From Lelliottia sp. JS-SCA-14 (GTDB taxonomy: Bacteria > Pseudomonadota > Gammaproteobacteria > Enterobacterales > Enterobacteriaceae), in the NCBI RefSeq assembly GCF_035593345.1, contig NZ_CP141606.1:1426001-1490000 (forward strand): DNA of 64,000 bases, given 5' to 3'. The notes under the pieces were generated by a model. That model made no database searches. It had not been told where the DNA came from and saw only the letters and a list, made by a program, of their open reading frames with translations. Below, one piece after another: positions 55,790 to 64,000 of the stretch. A program made the position numbers and the translations under genes. Position 1 is the stretch's first letter; the number at the start of each line of letters is the position of its first letter.

Positions 55790-57984
55790 AATGTTTCCCC
55801 TTTCAGCAGCGCAGGCCGAGCGGCTGGCTGCTTAATCACGTAGCAGCGAACCTGTTTGCGCCCGTCGCACTCTTCGACGTACACGCCCTGCAGTTCAGGT
55901 GCGAAGCCCGGCAGAAGGTTGATCCCTTCTTCCAGCGCGGTGAAATAGCGCAGCACCGCATCGCCCCAGACTTCACCAGGAACCACGCACAGCACGCCCG
56001 GTGGGTAAGGGAGTGCGCCTTCCGCCGCAATTCGGCCTTCCGCATCGCGCAGGGAAACCAGCTCGACTTCGCCGCGCAGATAGGCGTAGTTCGCCTCCTG
56101 TGGATTCATTTTCATCGTCGGGAAGTGCGCCTTGCGGAACATCTCTTTTTGCAGCTGTTTCACGTTGTGACGCGCGTAGAGGTTGTGCATCTCCTGGCAA
56201 ATCTGACGCAGGGAGTAATCGGCGTAGCGCTCAGGATGCTGTTTGTAGATCGATGGCAGCACCTCTTTCAGCGGCGCGTCGGTTTCCAGCAGTTTCTCGA
56301 AACGCACCAGTTGAGCGATCAGCTGCTGCAACTTGCCCATGTCTTCGGCAGGCGTCAGCAGGAACAGGATCGAGTTGAGGTCGCATTTCTCCGGGACGAT
56401 GCCGTTTTCGCGCAGGAAGTTGGCGAGAATAGTCGCCGGGACGCCAAAATCTTCGTACTCACCGGTGCGAGCGTTGATGCCCGGTGTGGTCAGCAGAAGT
56501 TTGCACGGGTCGATAAAATACTGATGCTCGGCGTAGCCTTCAAACGCATGCCAGTTCTCGCCCGGCACGAAGTGGAAGAAGCGCAGATCGGAAGAGATCT
56601 CCGCCGTCGGCCAGCTTTCCCACGGTTTGCCATCGACCATATCCGGCACAAACGGGCGGATAAACTGGCAGTTTTGCAGGATCAGCTTCCGGGCTTCGAT
56701 GCCGTTCACCACGCAGTCCATCCACATGTTGCGGCCACTTTGCCCCTCGTGCATGCGGGCGTTGATGTCCAGGGCGGCAAACAGCGGATAGAACGGGCTG
56801 GTGGAGGCGTGCATCATGAACGCGTTGTTGAGGCGTTTATGCGGAACATAGCGCTGCTGACCTTTGATGTGGCGGTCTTTTTTATGGATCTGCGAAGTCT
56901 GCGAGAACCCGGCCTGCTGCTTATGCACCGACTGGGTGACCAGAATCCCCGGATCGTTCTCGTTCAACTCCAGCAGCAGCGGGGAACAATCGGCCATCAT
57001 CGGAATGAACTGCTCGTAGCCGACCCACGCGGAGTCGAACAGAATGTAGTCGCACAGATGACCAATCTTATCGACCACCTGACGGGCGTTATAGATAGTG
57101 CCGTCGTAAGTGCCGAGCTGGATCACCGCCAGGCGGAACGGGCGCTGATCGCGCATCCTGCCCGGTGCCACTTCCGCCACCAGTTCACGCAGATAGTTCT
57201 CTTCGAAGCAGTGGGCGTCAATCCCGCCGATAAAGCCGTACGGGTTGCGCGCGGTTTCCAGATAAATCGGCGTTGCGCCCGCCTGCAGCAGCGCACCGTG
57301 GTGGTTAGATTTATGGTTGTTACGGTCAAACAGCACCAGATCGCCCGGCGTCAGCAGAGCATTCAGCACCACTTTATTTGATGATGACGTCCCGTTCAGT
57401 ACGAAATAGGTTTTGTCGGCATTAAACACTTTCGCCGCATGTTTTTGCGCGGTGCAGGGCGCGCCTTCGTGGATCAGCAGATCGCCCATCGCCACGTCGG
57501 CATTACACAGATCGGAGCGGAACAGCGTCTCGCCGAAGAAGTCGACGAACTGATTCCCGGCAGGGTGACGGCGGAAGAACTGGCCGCCCTGATGCCCCGG
57601 GCAGTCAAAGGCGCTGTTGCCCTGTTTGACGTAATCCACCAGCGCGCGGAAGAACGGCGGGCGCAACTGGGTTTCATACTTCACGGCGGCGGCTTCGAGC
57701 TGACGTCCGTAGAAGTCGTTGCTGGTGTCGTTGCACTCAAATACCCCGTGAATGCGGGATAAATATTCAGCCGGAACGATCTCTTCTTTGTGGGTGGCAA
57801 TAAAGACCGGAATGCCAAATCCGGTGGCTTCTATTTCTTCAATGGTGCCGTTAAAAATATCGCCAACGGCCAGAACCACGGCAGCGACATCAATATAATC
57901 GGTGGCGCCTACGTCAATCATTTCGCGTGTGGTGGTAAAGCAGTCCGGGCAAGCACGGCTGGCAGCGATTTTTAGCATGTTCAT
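55786..57984 (-). CDS. speF: inducible ornithine decarboxylase SpeF
   Basis: PLP enzyme making putrescine from ornithine under acid and ornithine-rich conditions. 732 aa, equal to E. coli. The PLP lysine is in SVHKQQAGFS (about residue 355). The N-terminal receiver-like wing domain is the most diverged part (MNMLKIAASRACPDCF). It is preceded by the SpeFL leader and followed by potE. Confidence 0.97.
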   Translation of the reverse strand: MNMLKIAASRACPDCFTTTREMIDVGATDYIDVAAVVLAVGDIFNGTIEEIEATGFGIPVFIATHKEEIVPAEYLSRIHGVFECNDTSNDFYGRQLEAAAVKYETQLRPPFFRALVDYVKQGNSAFDCPGHQGGQFFRRHPAGNQFVDFFGETLFRSDLCNADVAMGDLLIHEGAPCTAQKHAAKVFNADKTYFVLNGTSSSNKVVLNALLTPGDLVLFDRNNHKSNHHGALLQAGATPIYLETARNPYGFIGGIDAHCFEENYLRELVAEVAPGRMRDQRPFRLAVIQLGTYDGTIYNARQVVDKIGHLCDYILFDSAWVGYEQFIPMMADCSPLLLELNENDPGILVTQSVHKQQAGFSQTSQIHKKDRHIKGQQRYVPHKRLNNAFMMHASTSPFYPLFAALDINARMHEGQSGRNMWMDCVVNGIEARKLILQNCQFIRPFVPDMVDGKPWESWPTAEISSDLRFFHFVPGENWHAFEGYAEHQYFIDPCKLLLTTPGINARTGEYEDFGVPATILANFLRENGIVPEKCDLNSILFLLTPAEDMGKLQQLIAQLVRFEKLLETDAPLKEVLPSIYKQHPERYADYSLRQICQEMHNLYARHNVKQLQKEMFRKAHFPTMKMNPQEANYAYLRGEVELVSLRDAEGRIAAEGALPYPPGVLCVVPGEVWGDAVLRYFTALEEGINLLPGFAPELQGVYVEECDGRKQVRCYVIKQPAARPALLKGETL

Positions 57985-58239
57985 ATTTATCTCTTTATTT
58001 TAGGCAATATTTGTCCTTCGACTTCGTATAAAAATGAAATCGAAATATTCCGGAAAAAAAAGCAAAGAGGAGCCGCTGATAAAAAATCAGTTCATTGCTT
58101 TTAGATGAAATAAATCCACACCGTCCGGTGACGGAAAAAAGCGGATTTAAGGAAAAGGAGCGCAGCGCCCACAGGCAAGTGCCTGTAAGTCAGGAGATTT
58201 CAGGATAACCTGTAAGCAGACGCGCCCTGGGTCGAAGGA
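57985..58239 (-). promoter_or_regulatory. speFL-speF leader with Rho-control region
   Basis: 255 bases between the SpeFL stop and the speF ATG. In E. coli and Salmonella, ornithine-bound ribosomes stalled on SpeFL prevent Rho-dependent termination in this interval. I see short inverted repeats (such as CAGGCA / TGCCTG around 58173-58188) and no intrinsic terminator. The mechanism is taken from the known system. Confidence 0.6.
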
Positions 58240-58344
58240 CTACCGGGCGTTGAAGAAATGAAAATCAAAGCTATTGCGGTGGGCGAACATCATAATATGC
58301 GTTGTTCGCCTGATATGAGGCATTAAACGATTATTGTTTTCCAT
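58240..58344 (-). CDS. speFL: ornithine-sensing leader peptide SpeFL
   Basis: A 34-residue frame from ATG 58344, reading MENNNRLMPHIRRTT and ending HRNSFDFHFFNAR before TAG. It matches the E. coli SpeFL arrest peptide almost residue for residue. In that system the nascent chain and the ribosome form a pocket that traps ornithine and stalls translation to induce speF-potE. AAAGGA lies ten bases ahead. An in-frame ATG at 58350 is possible. Confidence 0.92.
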   Translation of the reverse strand: MENNNRLMPHIRRTTHIMMFAHRNSFDFHFFNAR

Positions 58345-58623
58345 GAGCATTTTTCCTTTCAGTAATTGAAAGCACGGCCATTTTATCCAGGAAAGGGCGG
58401 TAAACCGTGAAGAAGATCACCAATAACCGATCAAATCAGAAATAAATATTCGTTTTGCGTGAATAGCGCAGTGCATAACGCTGCTTTGTATTAATAATGT
58501 TAATGCAATGTATTTTAGGTGTGTTTATTTATTTTAAGGCGATCATATACCAGGAGCGACTTAATAAATGAATAGGTAAAAGGAGAGTATATTATTTGAG
58601 TTGAGTTAATTCTGAATAAATAT
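58345..58623 (-). other. speFL-kdpE intergenic region
   Basis: About 280 AT-rich bases between the kdpE stop and the SpeFL start. It must contain the speF promoter. I see no gene, no clear kdpE terminator and no confident hexamer pair. Confidence 0.4.
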
Positions 58624-59301
58624 TCAAAGCATAAACCGATAACCGATACCGGTTTCAGTTAATAAATGGCGGGGGCGTGCGGGGTCCATCTCTAATTTTT
58701 GACGAAGGTGGCCCATATATATGCGTAAATAGTGACTATGCTCGACGGCGTTTGGTCCCCAGACCTGGTTCAGCAGCTGGCGCTGCGTCAGCACTTTGCC
58801 GTGGTTGTTGAGGAGCACCGCCAGCAGGCGAAACTCAATCGGGGTGAGGTGGATCTCTTCCGTGCCGCGCAAAATGCGGCGCGCGGGCAGATCGACCTGA
58901 ATATCGGAAAAGGTATACACCGGATCGGACGGGGTCGTGGCGCTGTGGCGGCGCAGGGCCACGCGCAGTCGCGCCTGAAGTTCGCCAATCCCAAAGGGTT
59001 TGCTGAGATAGTCATCGGCTCCGGCGTCCAGCGCCGCAATCTTGTCCGTCTCTTCGGCGCGAGCCGAAAGCACGATAATCGGCATCTGGCTCCACTGGCG
59101 CACTTCGCGGATAAAATCGAGACCGTCGCCGTCCGGCAGGCCTAAATCGAGGATCACCAGATCGGGTTTGCGGGTGGCCGCTTCGATCAGGCCGCGCTGT
59201 AATGTCCCGGCGTCGTACACGCGCAAGCCGTCCCCCTCCAGCGCGGCGCGCAGGAAACGGCTAATGGCGAGTTCATCTTCAACAATCAGGACGTTAATCA
59301 C
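58624..59301 (-). CDS. kdpE: response regulator KdpE
   Basis: OmpR-family activator of kdpFABC. 225 aa, as in E. coli. Phospho-acceptor Asp52 is in VILDLGLPDGDG; acidic pocket residues are in IVEDE; Lys in LSKPFGIGEL. The C-terminal winged helix has LTPIEFRLLAVLL and YLRIYMGHLRQKLE. It overlaps kdpD by four bases. Confidence 0.98.
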   Translation of the reverse strand: MINVLIVEDELAISRFLRAALEGDGLRVYDAGTLQRGLIEAATRKPDLVILDLGLPDGDGLDFIREVRQWSQMPIIVLSARAEETDKIAALDAGADDYLSKPFGIGELQARLRVALRRHSATTPSDPVYTFSDIQVDLPARRILRGTEEIHLTPIEFRLLAVLLNNHGKVLTQRQLLNQVWGPNAVEHSHYLRIYMGHLRQKLEMDPARPRHLLTETGIGYRFML

Positions 59302-61985
59302 AAATCCTCTGGTAATTCATCAAGTTCTGGCGGGGCATCCAGCGGAAGTGTAACACAAAAACAGGCCCCGCCTTCCGGGCGGTTGTGGGCGGTGATGGTC
59401 CCGCCGTGCACGTCGACAATCGCCTGGCAGATCGCCAGCCCCAGCCCGACGCCGGGGATTGCCGACTCCTTATTCCCGCGCGCAAACTTTTCAAATATCG
59501 CCGCTTCCTGACCCGCCGGAATGCCCGGCCCGTCGTCCCACACCTCCAGACGCAGCGACTGATGGGCGACGCCCGCCGTTAAGCCAATTTCCGCTTTCGC
59601 TCCCGCATACTTCGCCGCATTTTCCAGGAGGTTAATCAGCACCCGCTCAAACAGCGGCCCGTCGACATGAATAAGCGTAAGCGGCTCCGGCATATTGAGG
59701 GTGATATGACGTCCACCCAGCCCCGGTTCCAGCATTTTCAACGCGCTGCCGACCACCTCTTCCAGCGTCAGCCACTCTTTTTTCAGGTTAAACCCGCCGG
59801 ACTGAATGCGCGCCATGTCGAGCAAATTATTCACCAGCCGGGTGGTGTTCAGGACGTGCTGGCGGATTTCGCTGGCCTGCGGGGCGTGCGGGGAGTTCTC
59901 CGCCGCCAGATCCAGGGTCAGGATCTCCGACTGACCAAACAGCACCGTCAGCGGGGTGCGCAGATCGTGGGACAGGGCCGCCAGCAGGGAGTTGCGAATG
60001 CTTTCGCGTTCGCTCGCGAGCCGCGCCTGCTCTTCGCTGGTGGTCAATGCCAGACGCTCCAGAGCGCTGGCGACCAGCAGGGTGAAGGTCTCGAGCAGAC
60101 GCTGCTGTTCCGGGATCATCAGTTGGCGCAGATTCGACGGCTCAACAATCACCAGCCCGAGCGTTTTGTCGGCGCTACGCAGGGGCAGAATCAGATAGGG
60201 CACGCCGGGGAGGGTGTCGGTTCCGGCACCGGCAGGCAGACCTTTATCGAAACTCCAGCGGGCGATGGCTTCATCCCACGGTGTCATGCCGTTGGCGGAG
60301 GTCAATGGGCGCAGTTTGCCGTGCTCATCCGGAAGCAAAATCAGGCTGCTCGCCTGGAAGGTGGAGCGAATAAACTGCTCGCTGGTCTGGACGATATCCA
60401 GCGGTGTGCGCCCAACCGCCAGCGATTTCGACATCTCATACAGATGACGCGTGCGCTGTTCACGATAGCGGGCGATACGCGCCTGATAGCGCACCCCGGC
60501 GGTGAGATTCCCGATCACCAGCCCGACGGTGAGCATCACGGCAAACGTCAGAATGTACTGCACATCTGACACGGCCAGCGTCCCGCGCGGGGCGATGAAA
60601 AAGAGGTCAAAGCTGGCGACGTTAATGACGGTGGCGAGCACCGACGGCCAGCGTCCGTACAGCAGCGCAACGACCACCACGCCGAGCAGGTAGATCATCA
60701 CCAGGTTGGCGGCGTCAAAGGCAATCAGCCACTGGCTGGCGACAATAGTGATCAGGGCGCAGAGCACCGTTGCGACCAGACAGCCTCTGAGCTGGATGCG
60801 CCATTTATCGCCAAAGGTGCGCGCGTCGGGCGCGCGACCGGGCAGGGGAGCCGGTTTTTCATCGAGGGCGACAATCACCAAATCCAGATCCGGCGCGCGT
60901 TTTGCCAGCTTGTCGGCAAAAGATTCCCGGCTAAACCAGCGGCGGTTCTGACGGCGGCCGATGACGATTTTGCCGAGATTGTGTTCCCGGGCGTAGCGCA
61001 GAATCGCTTTATCTTCGGCCGGATCGGAGAGGGTGGCGGTTTCCGCCCCCAGCTCCTGGGCAAGGCGCAGGGCGCTGAGGATCGCGCGCCGCTGATTCTC
61101 TGGCAGGGCGTGCAGGTGCGGGGTTTCCACATAAACCGCATGCCAGGCGCTGCCGAATTTTGCCGCCAGCCGCGCGGCGGTGCGGACCAGCTTTTCGTTG
61201 CCGCTGTTATGCCCGATGCACAGCAAAATCGAATCGCGGGTATGCCAGACGCGATCTTGCCCCTGACGGTCACGCCAGGCGCGCATCTGATCGTCCACCC
61301 GGTCGGCGGTGCGGCGCAGGGCCAGCTCGCGCAGGGCGATCAGGTTTCCTTTGCGGAAGAAATGTTCGATGGCACGTTCGGCCTGACCGGCGATATAGAC
61401 TTTACCTTCGTGCAGGCGCTGGCGCAGATCGTCCGGGGGCAGATCGACAAGCACCACCTCATCGGCGGAATCAAAAAAGGGATCGGGGACGGTTTCGCGC
61501 ACCTGAATTCCGGTTACGCCGCTGACCACGTCGTTCAGGCTTTCCAGATGCTGGACGTTAACGGTGGTAAAGACGTCGATGCCCGCTTCCAGCAGCTCTT
61601 CGACATCCTGCCAGCGCTTGGGGTGGCGCGAGCCTGGCGCGTTGCTGTGCGCCAGTTCGTCCATCAGAATCAACGCCGGGCGGCGGGCGAGGGCGGCGTC
61701 GAGATCAAACTCGGTCACCAGACGGCTGCGATGATTGATGCGGCGGGCGGGCTGTGTCGCCAGCCCCTCCAGCAGCGCCGCCGTCTCTTTGCGTCCGTGG
61801 GTTTCGACCACCCCTATCAGAATATCCAGCCCCTGGGCCCGTAAACGCTGCGCTTCCGTCAGCATGGCGTAGGTTTTTCCGACGCCCGCACAGGCGCCGA
61901 AAAACACTTTGAGTTTGCCGCGATGCGCTTCAACGGTCTGTTCAAGCAGCCTGTCCGGATTCGGACGCAGGGGCTCGTCGGTCAT
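59298..61985 (-). CDS. kdpD: potassium-responsive sensor kinase KdpD
   Basis: 895-aa sensor. The N-terminal cytoplasmic KdpD domain has Walker A GACAGVGKT (30-38); a universal-stress-like domain follows, then four close membrane helices (about 400-500), a GAF-like domain, the phospho-His673 in LSHDLRTPLT, and the ATPase domain ending GVGLGLAICQAIVDVHGG. The ATG follows the kdpC stop directly (TAAATG). Confidence 0.98.
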   Translation of the reverse strand: MTDEPLRPNPDRLLEQTVEAHRGKLKVFFGACAGVGKTYAMLTEAQRLRAQGLDILIGVVETHGRKETAALLEGLATQPARRINHRSRLVTEFDLDAALARRPALILMDELAHSNAPGSRHPKRWQDVEELLEAGIDVFTTVNVQHLESLNDVVSGVTGIQVRETVPDPFFDSADEVVLVDLPPDDLRQRLHEGKVYIAGQAERAIEHFFRKGNLIALRELALRRTADRVDDQMRAWRDRQGQDRVWHTRDSILLCIGHNSGNEKLVRTAARLAAKFGSAWHAVYVETPHLHALPENQRRAILSALRLAQELGAETATLSDPAEDKAILRYAREHNLGKIVIGRRQNRRWFSRESFADKLAKRAPDLDLVIVALDEKPAPLPGRAPDARTFGDKWRIQLRGCLVATVLCALITIVASQWLIAFDAANLVMIYLLGVVVVALLYGRWPSVLATVINVASFDLFFIAPRGTLAVSDVQYILTFAVMLTVGLVIGNLTAGVRYQARIARYREQRTRHLYEMSKSLAVGRTPLDIVQTSEQFIRSTFQASSLILLPDEHGKLRPLTSANGMTPWDEAIARWSFDKGLPAGAGTDTLPGVPYLILPLRSADKTLGLVIVEPSNLRQLMIPEQQRLLETFTLLVASALERLALTTSEEQARLASERESIRNSLLAALSHDLRTPLTVLFGQSEILTLDLAAENSPHAPQASEIRQHVLNTTRLVNNLLDMARIQSGGFNLKKEWLTLEEVVGSALKMLEPGLGGRHITLNMPEPLTLIHVDGPLFERVLINLLENAAKYAGAKAEIGLTAGVAHQSLRLEVWDDGPGIPAGQEAAIFEKFARGNKESAIPGVGLGLAICQAIVDVHGGTITAHNRPEGGACFCVTLPLDAPPELDELPEDL

Positions 61986-62561
61986 TTAGTTTTTCCTTAA
62001 TGCGTCCAGCGCCATATTCAGCTCAACAATGTTTACGACCGGCATCCCAATAAAACTCACCAGTGGTTTTTGCGTGTGCTCGGCGACCAATTTGCTCACC
62101 TGGTCGGTAGTCAGCCCGCGTGCGGTAGCGACGCGCGGAATTTGCCAGGCTACGGCAGCGGGCGTCAGGCTGTAGTCCAGCCCGCTGGCGGAAGCGGTGA
62201 CCAGCTCAACCGGCACCGTCGGATTCGCCTGCGGATTGGCGGCGCGCAGGGCCCTGATGCGTTCGCTCACGGCTTTATCCAGCTCAGGATTGCTTCCGGC
62301 CAGGTTGCTGCCCCCCGATGCCATCGGATTATACGGGCTTTCGGCGGTGGCGGAAGGACGCCCCTGAAAGTAGCCCGCGTCGGTAAAGTTCTGCCCAATC
62401 AGGCGCGAACCGCGACTCTCGCCGTTTTGCAGAATCAGCGAACCGTTGGCCTGATCCTTAAACCACCACTGGCCCAGCGCGGTGGTCACCAGCGGGTAAA
62501 GCCCGCCGGTCATCAGGGAGAGCAGAATAAACAGAAGTATAGCGGGACGTAACATAGTCAT
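61986..62561 (-). CDS. kdpC: potassium-transporting ATPase subunit KdpC
   Basis: 191-aa chaperone-like subunit of the Kdp pump. One N-terminal membrane helix (about 5-25) and a periplasmic domain with [17 protein letters not shown] and [14 protein letters not shown]. It contacts KdpA and KdpB. Starts 12 bases after the kdpB stop; an in-frame ATG two codons later is an alternative start. Confidence 0.97.
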   Translation of the reverse strand: MTMLRPAILLFILLSLMTGGLYPLVTTALGQWWFKDQANGSLILQNGESRGSRLIGQNFTDAGYFQGRPSATAESPYNPMASGGSNLAGSNPELDKAVSERIRALRAANPQANPTVPVELVTASASGLDYSLTPAAVAWQIPRVATARGLTTDQVSKLVAEHTQKPLVSFIGMPVVNIVELNMALDALRKN

Positions 62562-62573
62562 TTGATTTCTCTC

Positions 62574-64000
62574 TTAAACCAGCCCGAACAGGGTCAGTAA
62601 CAGGTCGATAAGTTTGATCCCGATAAAAGGCACCACCAATCCGCCAAGACCGTAAATCCACAGGTTGCGGCGCAGCATGGCGGCAGCGGTCAGCGGTTTA
62701 TAGCTCACCCCTTTCAGCGCCAGCGGGATCAGGAAGACGATAATCAGGGCGTTGAAAATCACGGCGCTGAGGATCGCCGACGCGGGCGAGTGCAGGTGCA
62801 TCACGTTCAGGGCGTTAAGCTGCGGATAGGTGGCCGCAAACGCCGCCGGAATAATGGCGAAGTATTTCGCCACGTCGTTGGCGATACTGAAGGTAGTGAG
62901 CGAGCCGCGGGTCATCAGCATCTGTTTCCCGATGTGCACCACCTCGATCAGCTTGGTCGGGTTAGAGTCCAGATCGACCATGTTGCCCGCTTCTTTTGCG
63001 GCCTGGGTTCCGGAGTTCATCGCCACCGCCACGTCGGCCTGGGCCAGCGCCGGGGCGTCGTTGGTGCCGTCGCCGGTCATCGCCACCAGACGGCCTTCGG
63101 CCTGGTACTGACGGATCAGCGCCAGTTTCGCTTCCGGCGTCGCTTCCGAGAGGAAATCATCCACACCGGCTTCAGCGGCGATGGCCGCGGCGGTCAGACG
63201 GTTATCCCCGGTTATCATCACCGTTTTGATCCCCATCTTGCGCAGCTGAGCAAAACGCTCTTTGATGCCGCCTTTGACGATATCTTTCAGGGCGATCACC
63301 CCGAGCACGTTCGCCCCTTCGGCGACCACCAGCGGCGTAGCCCCCTGGCGCGCCACGCTTTCCACCAGCTGATCGACCTGCGGCGGGAAGTGACCGTTGT
63401 TGGCCTCGATGTGGCGACGAATGGCGTCCACCGAGCCTTTACGGATCATGCGGTCCTGGATGTTAATCCCGCTCATCCGCGTCTGCGCCGTGAAGGGCAC
63501 AAAGGTGGCATGCAGGCTTTGCACGTCGCGCTGACGCAGGTTAAAGCGCTGTTTCGCCAGAATCACGATGCTGCGGCCTTCCGGTGTTTCATCGGCCAGC
63601 GACGAGAGCTGCGCCGCGTCGGCCAGGGTTTTCTCATCCACGCCAGGCGCAGGCAGGAAATCCGACGCCTGACGGTTGCCCAGCGTAATGGTCCCGGTTT
63701 TATCCAGCAGCAACACATCCACGTCGCCCGCCGCTTCGACCGCACGACCGCTGGTGGCGATGACGTTCGCGCCGAGCATCCGGCTCATCCCGGCCACGCC
63801 AATCGCCGACAGCAGGCCGCCGATGGTCGTCGGGATCAGGCAGACCAGCAGAGCCACCAGCACCGTGACGCTCACCGCCGTGCCGCCGTAGGCCGAGAAC
63901 GGCCACAGGGTGGCGGTCGCCAGCAGGAAGACGATGGTCAGGGCCACCAGCAGAATGGTCAGCGCGATTTCGTTCGGCGTTTTACGACGCTGCGCGCCTT
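62574..64000 (-). CDS. kdpB: potassium-transporting P-type ATPase subunit KdpB, 5' end missing
   Basis: The C-terminal 474 residues or so of the P1-type ATPase of KdpFABC; the open frame runs off the right edge (first codons read [14 protein letters not shown]). Visible are the phosphorylation motif DKTGT, the nucleotide site GKG-type KGSVDA, the hinge [16 protein letters not shown] and the last membrane helices. An internal ATG at 63947 is not the true start. Confidence 0.98.
   Translation of the reverse strand, partial: GAQRRKTPNEIALTILLVALTIVFLLATATLWPFSAYGGTAVSVTVLVALLVCLIPTTIGGLLSAIGVAGMSRMLGANVIATSGRAVEAAGDVDVLLLDKTGTITLGNRQASDFLPAPGVDEKTLADAAQLSSLADETPEGRSIVILAKQRFNLRQRDVQSLHATFVPFTAQTRMSGINIQDRMIRKGSVDAIRRHIEANNGHFPPQVDQLVESVARQGATPLVVAEGANVLGVIALKDIVKGGIKERFAQLRKMGIKTVMITGDNRLTAAAIAAEAGVDDFLSEATPEAKLALIRQYQAEGRLVAMTGDGTNDAPALAQADVAVAMNSGTQAAKEAGNMVDLDSNPTKLIEVVHIGKQMLMTRGSLTTFSIANDVAKYFAIIPAAFAATYPQLNALNVMHLHSPASAILSAVIFNALIIVFLIPLALKGVSYKPLTAAAMLRRNLWIYGLGGLVVPFIGIKLIDLLLTLFGLV

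Overview
The window is a contiguous piece of enterobacterial chromosome. Gene content and order match the E. coli K-12 region from lipA to kdpB almost gene for gene, and protein lengths mostly agree to within a few residues. Protein sequences, REP-type repeats and the extra genes point to an Enterobacter, Lelliottia or Leclercia-like member of the Enterobacteriaceae. The genus cannot be fixed without a search. No insertion sequence, prophage, CRISPR array or rRNA gene is visible.

Layout. 1-8.9 kb (all minus): the start of lipA, ybeF, lipB and ybeD (lipoate synthesis), then dacA, rlpA, mrdB, mrdA, rlmH and rsfS (cell elongation, septal lipoprotein, ribosome maturation and silencing). 9.2-14.0 kb (minus): nadD, holA, lptE and leuS. 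14.2-23.4 kb (minus) is the one clearly accessory block: a 91-aa orphan, a giant 2858-aa cyclic beta-1,2-glucan synthase (NdvB/ChvB type) and a 54-aa zinc-ribbon protein, sitting between leuS and ybeL. 23.6-28.4 kb: ybeL (plus), rihA and the gltIJKL glutamate/aspartate importer with the SroC sRNA in the gltI-gltJ gap. 28.9-34.5 kb (minus): miaB, ybeZ, ybeY, ybeX and lnt. 34.6-36.6 kb: ubiF (plus) facing a seven-gene tRNA operon (metT-leuW-glnU-glnW-metU-glnV-glnX). 36.9-45.1 kb: asnB, nagDCAB (minus) and divergent nagE (plus). 45.3-49.2 kb (plus): glnS, chiP and chiQ. 49.3-51.9 kb (minus): fur, fldA, ybfE and ybfF. 52.1-54.3 kb (plus): seqA and pgm. 54.5-58.3 kb (minus): potE, speF and the SpeFL leader peptide. 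58.6-64.0 kb (minus): kdpE, kdpD, kdpC and the 3' part of kdpB.

How the genes work together. The amino-sugar genes form one physiological unit: NagE and ChiP/ChiQ bring GlcNAc or chitosugars in, NagA and NagB degrade them, and NagC represses. NagC-like and CRP-like sites lie in the nagB-nagE gap and upstream of chiP, and the chiP leader carries a 13-nt match to the ChiX sRNA. SpeFL-SpeF-PotE is the inducible ornithine decarboxylation and putrescine exchange system. KdpBCDE is the potassium-scavenging pump with its sensor and regulator.

Most noteworthy: the cyclic glucan synthase block, which replaces the ybeQ-hscC interval of E. coli and has no exporter gene beside it; a NagE whose membrane domain is unlike the E. 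coli/Klebsiella one while its IIA domain is nearly the same; absence of cobC between rsfS and nadD; a shortened uof-like reading frame ahead of fur; and a family of palindromic repeats placed just after the stop codons of ybeL, ubiF and pgm. Comparisons with E. coli and other species are from memory, not from a search.
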